Shown: positions 24,819 to 32,640 of the stretch, piece by piece
Layout of the letters: each line of letters starts with the position of its first letter
How positions within the stretch are numbered: the stretch's first letter is position 1
Assembly: GCF_004361815.1 (NCBI RefSeq)
Contig: NZ_SNWA01000003.1
Location: 248,001 to 312,000 of the forward strand
Origin: Paraburkholderia sp. BL10I2N1
Lineage (GTDB): Bacteria; Pseudomonadota; Gammaproteobacteria; Burkholderiales; Burkholderiaceae
Direction of reading: 5' to 3'
DNA length: 64,000 bases
Translations under genes and position numbers: made by a program
The notes under the pieces: generated by a model
Seen by the model: the letters and a program-made list of their open reading frames with translations, nothing else
Databases searched by the model: none
Told to the model about the DNA's origin: nothing

Positions 24819-24883
24819 CCACTACCCCGGCATCAGTGAAAACGCCAGGTTAGCCAAAATCAAACGGTTTTACCAGGAACACT

Positions 24884-24977
24884 TAACGCGCGTTTTATGG
24901 CCGTTCTTCGCCAGAAGTTTTACCAATTCCTTGCCTGTTGTTCCCGTGGCTCCAATCACCAAAATAGCTGCGCTCAT
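24884..24977 (-). pseudogene. NmrA-family gene, 5' part, cut by the IS630-type element
   Basis: Starts MSAAILVIGATGTTGKELVK with the NAD(P)-binding glycine motif G-A-T-G-T-T-G, continues LLAKNGHKTRV and then enters the insertion. The ATG at 24977 is preceded by GGAG at about ten bases. It belongs with 23032-23806. It starts 44 bp after the MATE gene stop, so both were probably in one transcript. Confidence 0.9.
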
Positions 24978-25021
24978 ACCAGATAAACTCCTCTCATTGG
25001 TTACGTTTACTCATTAAGCCC

Positions 25022-26431
25022 TCAACAAAAAATGGGGCGCCCTGGTGACCAACGATCCCAGCGGGTTCGCAGGAATCCAAGCAGGCTGATGGTCCCTGCC
25101 ACGACGACGCTGACGGCTACCAGTACAAAAGCAGTGTGTAGCCTCGCGTAGCCTTGCAGGACCAGCACCATCGCGGCCAGCGCAAATACGCAGCGCACCA
25201 CGCTCGCTGTCATCGGCCAGAGGATGCATTGCGCCCCCTGCCCTGCAAAGTAGAGTTCGAAAATCACGCCGATCACTGCATAGAAAGGCGCTACCACATG
25301 TAGGTATTGCGCGCCGACCGCCATCACGGCGCTATCGCTGGTAAACAGACCCAGCCAGAGTTGCGGGAAGAGCGAAACGAACAATCCAACCAGTCCAACC
25401 ACACCGGCAACAAACAGTACGTTCAGGATCGCCACGCGCCGGGCACGCGCCACGTTGCCGGCGCCCAGGTTCGTGCCCACCAGCGTGATCGCGGCGGTTC
25501 CGCAGCCGAACATCACCGGCGACAGCAGCATCTCGAGGCGGGAGGCAATGCCATAGCCGGCGATGGCGGCGACGCTCACGGCACCGGCCGCAGCGGTCAA
25601 GGCGGTGACTGACATGGCTAACATGACGACGTTGATCGACGACAGCAAGCCAACGCCGAGGATCGCACTGAAATGCTGGCGCCGCAGCGGATAGCGGCGC
25701 AGGCGCAGCGTCGAGGAGGGTGAACGCATGTAGACGACCACCACGGCCAGCGCGGCGATATTGCACAGCACCTGGGCTACGCCGGCGCCCGCCACCCCCA
25801 TGCGCGGCGCACCCAGCCAGCCGTTAATCAGCACCGGTGACAGGATCACGCCGACGACCGCGCCGCCCAGTATGGTCATCGCCGGCACCTTGACGTTGCC
25901 GGTTCCGCGCAGCGCCGCCTGCAGCAGCAGCAGAATCCAGAACGAGATCGCGCCCCCGAACAGGATGTTGGAGTAGAGAACCGCCAGGTCCAGCGATGCT
26001 CCGCTGCCGCCAAAGCTGCGGTACAGCGCGGGGCCGGCGAACAGCGCTACCAGGGAGAACAGTCCGCCTCCTACGGCGCCAATGACCACCGCATGCCACG
26101 TTAGGCTTTCCGCCTCGTCCTGGCGGCGGGCGCCGATGGCGCGGGCGATGGCAGAGGATACGCCGCCGCCGATGCCGGCACTCGCTACCGTGGTCATCAG
26201 CAACATGACGGGAACCACCAGCGATGCGGCGGCGATCGCTTTCAGGCCCAGTGAGCTGACAAAATAGGTCTCGGCGACACTGACCAAGGTCGTCATGAAC
26301 AGCACTGCGCCCGTCGGCAAGGCAAGGCGGATCAGATTTGACAACAACGGACCGTGCAGCAGTTTGTTGGCCGGCAGGTTGTCAGGATGCGGAGAAATCT
26401 TCTCGGCCTGATTAGAAAGAGTAGCGGACAT
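25022..26431 (-). CDS. MATE family multidrug efflux transporter
   Basis: 469-aa inner-membrane antiporter with about twelve hydrophobic helices in two related halves (GPLLSNLIRLALPTGAVLFM; RQHFSAILGVGLLSSINVVM), which is the MATE fold that exports cationic drugs or dyes in exchange for H+ or Na+. The family's Q-A-x-x-R-G-x-G motif appears as QAALRGTGNVKVP and the second-half LVGTNLGAGN matches the family G-x-N-x-G-A pattern. The ATG at 26431 (MSATLSNQAEK) starts the family-like part; the upstream extension to 26542 is not supported. The ribosome site is weak. It lies between two NmrA-family genes on the same strand; substrate unknown. Confidence 0.93.
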   Translation of the reverse strand: MSATLSNQAEKISPHPDNLPANKLLHGPLLSNLIRLALPTGAVLFMTTLVSVAETYFVSSLGLKAIAAASLVVPVMLLMTTVASAGIGGGVSSAIARAIGARRQDEAESLTWHAVVIGAVGGGLFSLVALFAGPALYRSFGGSGASLDLAVLYSNILFGGAISFWILLLLQAALRGTGNVKVPAMTILGGAVVGVILSPVLINGWLGAPRMGVAGAGVAQVLCNIAALAVVVVYMRSPSSTLRLRRYPLRRQHFSAILGVGLLSSINVVMLAMSVTALTAAAGAVSVAAIAGYGIASRLEMLLSPVMFGCGTAAITLVGTNLGAGNVARARRVAILNVLFVAGVVGLVGLFVSLFPQLWLGLFTSDSAVMAVGAQYLHVVAPFYAVIGVIFELYFAGQGAQCILWPMTASVVRCVFALAAMVLVLQGYARLHTAFVLVAVSVVVAGTISLLGFLRTRWDRWSPGRPIFC

Positions 26432-26705
26432 GATTTTTTCTAAGATAAAAAAAGAGACCGCCCGACGATGCCCGGGCGATGACAGTGCCATATGCAAGCG
26501 CTTAGGCGAGAGCTTCCCGAGGCGACTGGCTGTTGTGCCCATGGGGTTCCTCTCGTGTTGCGATCAGGCAAGTTCGCAACGCGCCGCGCGCGGTCCGCAC
26601 CGGGGTTGTCCGCGCGGCGCGTTCCACACCGCTCAACCGCGGCTCTAAGAAGCTGGGCCGCGACGAATAAGCGGGTGCGGCGGCAATGACCGTTGCGAGG
26701 TGGAA

Positions 26706-26745
26706 GACGATCCGGCTCCGCCCCGAGGCGGAGCGGCAGATCGTC
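26706..26745. terminator. Long hairpin between the NmrA-type gene and the MATE gene
   Basis: Outer arms GACGATC / GATCGTC and inner arms GCTCCGCC / GGCGGAGC around a CCGA loop, 18 bp after the NmrA-type stop codon. There is no strong T-tract on the minus side, so it may terminate weakly, protect the mRNA 3' end or be an attenuator before the MATE gene. Confidence 0.6.
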
Positions 26746-26762
26746 GGATGCATGGCCCTCGT

Positions 26763-27698
26763 TCAGGCGGTCGTGGCGGACTGTGTGAATTCCGCGGCGT
26801 GCGCCTGCACGAACTCGCGCATGCTCATCGGCGCACGGCCCGTCAGCCGCGTGAAGTCGTCCGTCATGCGGTCGTAGCTGCCCTGCTGATGCAGGCGCGC
26901 CATCGCGGCGAAGTGGGCCAGCAGGTGCGCCGGAACACCGGCCTCGCGCAGCTTGCCAATCCAGGCGTCGACCGGAACATCGCGGTAGGCGATCGTGCGC
27001 CCGAGCGCCTCGGAGAAGACCTTTGCGAAGTGCGTCAGGTCTGCCGACTCGGATCCCGTGAGGTTGTAGGTGCGACCGATGTGCGGAGCTGGCTCGTCCA
27101 GCACCAAGGCGACAGCGAACGCGACGTCCACCGCGGAAATGGGCGCGGTGCGGCCGCCGCCGAGCGGCAGCACGAGCGCATCGCTGTCGCGCACGCCCGC
27201 TGCGGCGAGCAACTGGAAGAAGCCCTCCAGGAACACCGTCGGCCGCATCGTGACGACCGGCAGGCCGGACCACGCGAGGGCCTGCTCGGCGAGCCAGTGC
27301 AACTTGTGCTGGGGACTGTCGGTGGTCTCGGTAATGCTCATCTGCGTGACCGTCATCTGCGACATGTTCACGATGGCCTCGACGCCATGGTGGCGGGTGA
27401 CCGCGGCGATGTTGACGGTGGCCTCGAGATAGGCGGCGGACACCGACATGCCGAAGTAAATTCGCTTGCAACCCTGGACGGCGCGATGCACCGAGGCAAG
27501 GTCGGTCAAGTCACCCACGACCACCTCGGCGCCGAGGCGGCGAAGGCTTTCTGCGCGCGTGTCTTCTCGACGCACCATGGCGCGCACCTTGTGGCCCTGG
27601 GCAAGCAGCATTTCGGTGACGCTGCGGCCGATGCCGCCGACGGTGCCCGCGGCGCCCGTCACGAGGATGGGTGTGTCGTGTTTTGAAACGATGGTCAT
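26763..27698 (-). CDS. NmrA/SDR-family NAD(P)-binding protein
   Basis: 311 aa starting MTIVSKHDTPILVTGAAGTV. The Rossmann glycine motif G-A-A-G-T-V-G-G-I-G is at residues ~15-24, followed by MVRREDTRAESLRRLGAEVV (NADP-preferring Arg residues) and GDLTDLASVHRAV. The active-site Tyr-x3-Lys of classical SDRs is absent, as expected for NmrA-type redox sensors and quinone-reductase-like members. The ATG follows AAGGAAAAGTT. It lies divergent from the LysR gene at 27988, a common arrangement in which the LysR protein controls the NmrA gene. The MATE and second NmrA genes lie downstream. Confidence 0.9.
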   Translation of the reverse strand: MTIVSKHDTPILVTGAAGTVGGIGRSVTEMLLAQGHKVRAMVRREDTRAESLRRLGAEVVVGDLTDLASVHRAVQGCKRIYFGMSVSAAYLEATVNIAAVTRHHGVEAIVNMSQMTVTQMSITETTDSPQHKLHWLAEQALAWSGLPVVTMRPTVFLEGFFQLLAAAGVRDSDALVLPLGGGRTAPISAVDVAFAVALVLDEPAPHIGRTYNLTGSESADLTHFAKVFSEALGRTIAYRDVPVDAWIGKLREAGVPAHLLAHFAAMARLHQQGSYDRMTDDFTRLTGRAPMSMREFVQAHAAEFTQSATTA

Positions 27699-27946
27699 AA
27701 CTTTTCCTTGGGAATCGGGTTGTGATGCAAGGGATTAGGTGCGATCGGCGCTGCATATTGCGCGGGCAGCAGCCATCGACAAATCGCAGTTCGCGCGACA
27801 CGGAAGCTCGCCCGCGCTCGCCTTCATCGAGTACGGCGCCGTACCGTCTGCCGGAGCACCAATACGGCGCAGATCGTTGAGGTGGCAATGCGGGTCATGG
27901 CGGCGCGGACGCAGGCGCGATGGCGCTAGTCTGGGCCTGCCGGACC

Positions 27947-27959
27947 CACTAGACTAGTG
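27947..27959. promoter_or_regulatory. Palindrome CACTAGACTAGTG, candidate LysR operator
   Basis: A 6-1-6 perfect palindrome 28 bp before the LysR start. A related TAGTCT element lies ~20 bp upstream (27927-27932), inverted relative to AGACTA. The position suits autoregulation and control of the divergent NmrA gene. Confidence 0.5.
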
Positions 27960-27987
27960 CAATGTTCAGAAGTTAAAGTTGCACGAA

Positions 27988-28926
27988 ATGAAAAGCTACG
28001 ACCTCAACCTCCTGCGCACGCTCGACGCGCTGCTGGCCGCTGGCAGCGTCACCGGCGCCGCCGAGCGTCTTCACCTGAGCGTGCCGGCGACGAGCCATGC
28101 GCTCGCGCGCCTGCGCGAGCTTACGGGCGACCCGCTCCTGGTTCGCGCTGGCCGGCGCCTGGTGCCCACGCCGCGCGCCGTGGCGCTGCGCGAGCCGGTG
28201 GCGCAATGGATTGCACAGGCCGCGGCGCTGGTGCAGGCGCCGCGGGACAGCGACTTGGCGGCCAGTGAACGGAGCTTCGTCGTGCGCGCGCCGGACGGCT
28301 TCGCGATCGCCTTCGGCGGTGCCCTCGGCGCCGCGCTGGCTGCGGATATGCCGCGCGCGCGGTTACGCTTTGTGACCGAGACACAAGATGACGACGGTGC
28401 GTTGCGCGACGGTCGCGTCGATCTCGACATCGGTACGTTCAGGCCGCGAGAACCGGAGATTGAAGTCGTCGAGCTGTTCCCCGAAGCGCTGATCGCCGTC
28501 GTGCGCGCCGGTCATCCGTTCGCCGCCCGCCCTGCGACCGCGCGCCGTTACGCAGCGCAGTCGCACGTTGACGTGCAGCGCCGCGCCGGGACGCCATCGG
28601 CAGTCGACGACGCGCTGGCCGCGCTCGGCCTAGCGCGGCGCGTCGTGCTCACCGTGGCGCACGCCAGCGCGGCGCCCGTCATCGCCGCACGGGGCGACTT
28701 CGTCGCCACTCTCAGCGAGCGACTGGCGCGGGCGATGGCGCCCGGCCTCGGCCTCGTGGTGGTGCCGCTGCCGTTCCTGCCGCGCGGCGAGACGGTGGTC
28801 ATGGCATGGCATCCGCGCCACGCAGCCGACCCGGCGCACGCCTGGCTGCGGCGGCAGGTGCCGGCCGCGATCGCCGCCGCGCGTGCCCCCCTGGGCTATC
28901 GGATGGTCTCGGCCCCTTCGACGTGA
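27988..28926 (+). CDS. LysR-family transcriptional regulator
   Basis: 312 aa starting MKSYDLNLLRTLDALLAAGS. The N-terminal winged HTH is clear (VTGAAERLHLSVPATSHALA, LRELTGDPLLVRAGRRLVPT) and the rest is a substrate-binding-like effector domain of normal length. The ATG at 27988 gives the standard LysR start, preferable to the TTG at 27979. Divergent from the NmrA-type gene 26763-27698, with 289 bp between, which contains a palindrome near the LysR start. The inducer is unknown. It probably controls the NmrA/MATE locus. Confidence 0.92.
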   Translation: MKSYDLNLLRTLDALLAAGSVTGAAERLHLSVPATSHALARLRELTGDPLLVRAGRRLVPTPRAVALREPVAQWIAQAAALVQAPRDSDLAASERSFVVRAPDGFAIAFGGALGAALAADMPRARLRFVTETQDDDGALRDGRVDLDIGTFRPREPEIEVVELFPEALIAVVRAGHPFAARPATARRYAAQSHVDVQRRAGTPSAVDDALAALGLARRVVLTVAHASAAPVIAARGDFVATLSERLARAMAPGLGLVVVPLPFLPRGETVVMAWHPRHAADPAHAWLRRQVPAAIAAARAPLGYRMVSAPST

Positions 28927-29482
28927 GCCCAGGCGCGCCGGCGGCGCACGGCGACTGACGCGGGGTCTAGCAGGGGATCCTGCGCGACGACAAGATGCTC
29001 AACGTGGAGCGGCGATTGGAAGAACTGCTCGCACCGCGAGCGTGCTGCAATAGTGCGATGGGTGTCGCGGGCATCCTAGACGGATGCGGGGGAGGCCAAT
29101 GAAGCTACTTTCGTCGCCGCCTGAGACGAAAGTCCGTTAGCGTGGCTGAAGCCGACATTCGAATGGCCGAGTGACCGCGCGGGCCAATGACGCTTCCTGG
29201 CCGGGTGCCGCCTCATGCGATTGGCATATTTGCTTTGGCCTTGTACGACGGCGATCGGCAGCACGCGACCCTCTTCTGCCGTTCACGCGAGATTCGCGAC
29301 CGACCGCTTCCCGAAGAGATTGAGACGTCGAAAAATCGCCGCAACTGTAGGTCACGTAAACGCGGAACCGATCGTGCGAATCCGCCGGGCGCACCGCGAC
29401 CATCTCGTAGCGAGGTATCCGTTTTCGCGGGAAAAGCCTACCAGCCGCGAACTGGTCGCTCTCAGGCGGCGGGCCAAGACGC
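28927..29482. other. Non-coding gap
   Basis: No supported gene. A short helical frame (about 28975-29045, reading ILRDDKMLNVERRLEELL) may be gene debris. Contains direct repeat copy B. Confidence 0.35.
29182..29272 (+). repeat. 95-bp direct repeat, copy B
   Basis: The core 29214-29272 is identical over 59 nt to 22680-22738; the leading 30 bp are similar. Confidence 0.85.
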
Positions 29483-29944
29483 TCAAAGCAAAGGCAGACC
29501 AACATCTCGCTTGACCTCGCGCATCGAAAACGTGGACTCGACCGACGTAACGCCGGGTAACGTGCGCAGCACGTCGCGCATGAACACGCCATAGTCGTCC
29601 ATGTCCCGCGCGACGACCTGCAACAGATAGTCGGCGCTACCCGACACGTTGTGGCACGACACGACGCGCGGAATCGCCTGGATTTCCCGTTCGAACCGGT
29701 CAGACAGTTCACGCGCGTGCACACCAAAACGCACGTACGCAAACGCCAGCACGCCCAACCCGAGCGCGGTCCGGGACAGCAGCGTCCGATAGCTGTCGAT
29801 GTACCCTTCTGCCTCGAGCCGCTTGAGCCGGCGAGCGCACGGGGTTTCAGTGAGGCTGACAGCCTCAGCCAGGTTCGCAATACTGGCGCGCCCGTCTTTC
29901 TGCAGCGCCAGCAGGAGGGCGCGGTCGGTCTTGTCGAGGTCCAT
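29483..29944 (-). CDS. Lrp/AsnC-family transcriptional regulator
   Basis: 153 aa starting MDLDKTDRALLLALQKDGRA. An N-terminal HTH (ASIANLAEAVSLTETPCARR, LKRLEAEGYIDSYRTLLS) is followed by the RAM amino-acid-binding domain (VLAFAYVRFGVHARELSDRF, NVSGSADYLLQVVARDMDDY, VTSVESTFSMREVK). Length is normal. The ATG at 29944 has CCGGAG upstream; a longer frame to 30232 overlaps the divergent gene and is rejected. Divergent from the LysE-type exporter at 30071, so it very likely senses an amino acid and activates that exporter. Confidence 0.93.
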   Translation of the reverse strand: MDLDKTDRALLLALQKDGRASIANLAEAVSLTETPCARRLKRLEAEGYIDSYRTLLSRTALGLGVLAFAYVRFGVHARELSDRFEREIQAIPRVVSCHNVSGSADYLLQVVARDMDDYGVFMRDVLRTLPGVTSVESTFSMREVKRDVGLPLL

Positions 29945-30070
29945 GGGCAGGCTCCGGAGGTTTACGAATGTTAGTGCATTCCTCCACGAAAAGTCCGAGG
30001 CGAGCCGAAAATTGCCGGAAACGCCTATTGCAGTGGCGGGAAGATGGAGTCTCCACACGAGGAGTTCGTC

Positions 30071-30700
30071 ATGATTTCCGTACACGTTCTGCTTACCTTC
30101 ACTGCCGCTCTCGCCATCGTCTACGCGATGCCCGGCCCCGACATGGCGCTCGTGCTTCAGACGAGCGCTGCTCGCGGTACCCGGCACGGCTTTGCGAATG
30201 CCGCGGGTCTTGCAATCGCGCGTGCGACGCACGTTACGCTCTCCGCATGCGGGGTTGCCACCCTGTTGAAGGCGTCGCCCGGACTGTACGAGATGGTGCG
30301 CATTGGAGGCGCAATGTACCTCGCCTACGTCGCAATACAGATTCTCCGCAGCCCAGGCTTTGGTTTGAAGTTCAACGCAGCGAATGCCGGCATTGCGCCC
30401 CCGCTGCGCTCCTCGGTTGCCAAAGGGATGCTCAGCAGCCTGTTGAACCCGAAGACGCTGCTGTTCTGTTCCGTGCTGTTACCCCAATTCGTCAACCCGC
30501 AGGGCGCGCCGGTCTGGTCGCAAATGGCTGAACTCGGCATCGTGTTCGTCCTGATGGGAATTGCCTTCGACCTGGCCTGCGTGTTCGGGGCGTCGCGCCT
30601 GTCGTCCTTCCTGCAGCACAGCCCACGAGCGGAGCGGTTTCAACGCTGGTCCTTCGCGACGGCGCTGTTGGCTTTTGCAATCCGGATTCCGTTCGCCTAA
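30071..30700 (+). CDS. LysE/RhtB-family amino-acid exporter
   Basis: 209-aa inner-membrane protein with about six hydrophobic helices. The family motif after helix 1, A-x-P-G-P-D-M-A-L-V, is present (YAMPGPDMALVLQTSAARGTR), followed by GFANAAGLAIARATH and KGMLSSLLNPKTLLFCSVLL, the NPK motif of RhtB/LysE exporters. The ATG at 30071 follows GAGGAG and replaces an upstream in-frame start at 30044. Divergent from the Lrp-type regulator, 126 bp away; that interval contains GAATG/CATTC and GGAGG/CCTCC inverted segments (29956-29985). The exported amino acid is unknown. Confidence 0.93.
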   Translation: MISVHVLLTFTAALAIVYAMPGPDMALVLQTSAARGTRHGFANAAGLAIARATHVTLSACGVATLLKASPGLYEMVRIGGAMYLAYVAIQILRSPGFGLKFNAANAGIAPPLRSSVAKGMLSSLLNPKTLLFCSVLLPQFVNPQGAPVWSQMAELGIVFVLMGIAFDLACVFGASRLSSFLQHSPRAERFQRWSFATALLAFAIRIPFA

Positions 30701-30717
30701 GCAACTACGTCTGTTAG

Positions 30718-30835
30718 CGTGAAGTTGACCCGCGAAAACGGACACCTATCCTTTTTGAGAAGGAGGTGCCGAAATGGGCAAGACTCGTACACCGTACCCG
30801 GCGAAGCGGGCACTTCCCCTGAAGGCGATTGTTGG
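30718..30835 (+). mobile_element. Relic of the 5' end of an IS3-family element
   Basis: TTGACCCGCGAAAACGGACA followed by GAAGGAGG and ATG (30774) reading MGKTRTPYPA looks like the left end, ribosome site and OrfA start of IS3-type elements. After this a small deletion shifts to a second frame reading AGTSPEGD, similar to the next OrfA segment. The rest of the element is gone. Recognition is from memory of family members. Confidence 0.45.
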
Positions 30836-30846
30836 GTGACTGCGGT

Positions 30847-31287
30847 TCATCGTGGTGGCGCCGGTACCAGCCCGTACCTGGACATGACACCGATAAGCTT
30901 TTCGCGGTCAGGCGGCCCGCCGGCGTTTATGATTGCTCCGACATCACGGAAATACTGAGCACCAACGTCGGGGGTAAGGATAATCAGTGCGCGGGCCGTG
31001 CCAATGTGCGGGTTGCTAAAGTGATGGACTGATCCGGGCGGGGTATGCATCCACTCTCCTGGCTGCAGGTCTCGGACTACCCCATTGACCGAGTACCGGA
31101 GTATGCCATCCAGCACATAGACGCACTCCTCATTTCGTGTGTGGCTATGTGGCGGCGGAACCTGCGAACCAGGAGGCACAGTCAACTCAAAAACGCCCAT
31201 GCCGCCTGTCGAAGCGCCATCAATCAGGTACTGAATACTCAATCGACCTACGTTGATTGCTTCGCCTGGAGCCGCGCTAAGTGTCAT
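30847..31287 (-). CDS. Cupin-2 domain protein
   Basis: 146 aa, single cupin barrel, cytoplasmic. The metal-binding motif 1 is PPPHSHTRNEECVYVLDGIL with the two His, Glu and the later His supplied by motif 2 (PGEWMHTPPGSVHHFSNP). The ATG at 31287 is preceded by AAGGAG at seven bases, preferred to the TTG at 31293. Such small cupins are often quercetinase-like or sugar-epimerase-like enzymes or storage-type regulators; the sequence does not tell which. Monocistronic, convergent with the LysE-type exporter. Confidence 0.88.
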   Translation of the reverse strand: MTLSAAPGEAINVGRLSIQYLIDGASTGGMGVFELTVPPGSQVPPPHSHTRNEECVYVLDGILRYSVNGVVRDLQPGEWMHTPPGSVHHFSNPHIGTARALIILTPDVGAQYFRDVGAIINAGGPPDREKLIGVMSRYGLVPAPPR

Positions 31288-31500
31288 TTTCAAACTCCTT
31301 CGGACTAGGGATTCTTGTCACTCCGCCAATGTCGTAGCTAACGGGCGCACCGATTGCAGCGCCTGCGGTGACCGAAGGGAACGGAGTTCAAGCGAGATTA
31401 TGCGCTTGTCAGGAATGTATTTTGTCCGAGAGCAGCGACAGGCCGGTATTGGCCGAGACCCGGTCCCACAGCAAACTTCGGAGCTGAAGGCCGCAGATCG

Positions 31501-31522
31501 CGACCGGCGGCACCCGACCCAA
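31501..31522 (+). repeat. Dispersed degenerate intergenic repeat, copy
   Basis: CGACCGGCGGCACCCGACCC followed by AATTCAGCCG; compare GCGATCGGCAGCACCCGACC at 32245. Confidence 0.5.
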
Positions 31523-32115
31523 TTCAGCCGTCCGTCGGCGATCTTCGAACGGCCGATTGGCGCTGAACTACAGCCGGCGAGCAATCCAACCTCTTGTCGA
31601 CGGCGACAGGAACATCTCGCCAATGCTGGGTAGCCGTCAACGCGTGAGCGACGCTCAGTTCGATTGGCTTGGCGGACCGATGATATGCTTCGCCCGGTCG
31701 ATCGCAAATCCTGCTGGTGCCGCTGCTACCCTGCAGCAGCATTACGATGGTCAGTTGCATCTTCTTCCCAGTATCCGACAGTCATAACCCGAGCCGGCTC
31801 GAAACCTGGCGATGAAACGAGCGTCCGTCTCAACATACGCATCCGGGTCGCTTCGCCAAAATCCGAACCGACCGTCGGCTTTGCGGCACCGCGGCCCACG
31901 AGCGGACGTTTGCGCGTGTCGCTTCGCGAAGCGCTTCGCCCCGCCCGCTTCATCATCGTAAATGCACGACTGCGCCGCTTCGCTATGGCGTTAGCGACCG
32001 TCCGGCACCCCGCCTGACCGTGTCGAATCCGACACCACTGACCATCCCGGCCTATCAATCGCCATAGCCGCAAAGCCTCCAACCGCATTGGGGCACTCCG
32101 CGGTTTCCTCCATCG

Positions 32116-32189
32116 GGTTTATTCGACGCCTGCCGACACGCGCGGAGGCATGCACATTCCTGCGGCCGATGGCAGGCGTCGAATAAACC
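32116..32189. repeat. Perfect 19-bp inverted repeat with 36-nt loop
   Basis: Arms GGTTTATTCGACGCCTGCC (32116-32134) and GGCAGGCGTCGAATAAACC (32171-32189) match exactly. No T-tract follows either arm. It is far from the nearest genes (cupin start 829 bp upstream of it, molybdoenzyme stop 452 bp beyond it). Confidence 0.9.
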
Positions 32190-32244
32190 TTAACGAACCC
32201 GGTCCGACAGCAAGCTTTGGTGAGGGGGCTGAAAACCGCCGGTC

Positions 32245-32268
32245 GCGATCGGCAGCACCCGACCCACT
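32245..32268 (+). repeat. Dispersed degenerate intergenic repeat, copy
   Basis: GCGATCGGCAGCACCCGACC then CACT; flanking AACGGCAGCTTCGAAGG and AAAACGGCCATTCA also recur in related forms elsewhere. Confidence 0.5.
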
Positions 32269-32640
32269 GCGGACCTTCGACTCAGTGCCCCTTCAACGGC
32301 AGCTTCGAAGGTAAAACGGCCATTCATGGGCCACATCGCACGGCGAGAACTCGGCCATACCTGCCGTTCGTGGCACCGTGATGTTGGCCCTGCCGCAATG
32401 ACCGCTTCCGAGCGAATCGAACTGGCGCTCTCGACCCGTAAGAGCCGCTTGAACAGGAATTACGACTGTCAGCTCCGCGGCGGACATGAGACGATCGCAG
32501 ATGCCCCTCCATTTACCGCTCGCCTGCCTTTGCCAACCTTCAAGACTGAGCGAAGGCAGCCGTCCGTGGACGTCGGTGAACTTTGGTCAATGCGAAAAAT
32601 ATCGAGGGAGGCATTCAGCGCGGAAAATCGAGTCGACAGT

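Larger units (their letters stand above)
23807..24883 (-). mobile_element. IS630-type insertion sequence with TA target duplication
   Basis: 1077 bp. The ends read inward AGTGTTCACGAAAAATCGAT and AGTGTTCCTGGTAAAACCGT, an imperfect inverted repeat starting AGTGTTC. The element is flanked by TA at 23805-23806 and 24884-24885, the target duplication of the IS630/Tc1 group. It carries two overlapping transposase frames and disrupts the NmrA-family gene. Confidence 0.93.
31288..32640. other. Long non-coding gap with repeats and a long hairpin
   Basis: About 1.35 kb with no supported gene. Open frames are Arg/Ser-rich shadows. Contains dispersed repeat copies at 31501-31522 and 32245-32268 and a 19-bp perfect inverted repeat at 32116-32189. 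Confidence 0.45.

Noticed and set aside
32116..32189. Integron attC site
   Set aside because: The arms are perfectly matched and lack the GTTRRRY/RYYYAAC core sites and extrahelical bases of attC.
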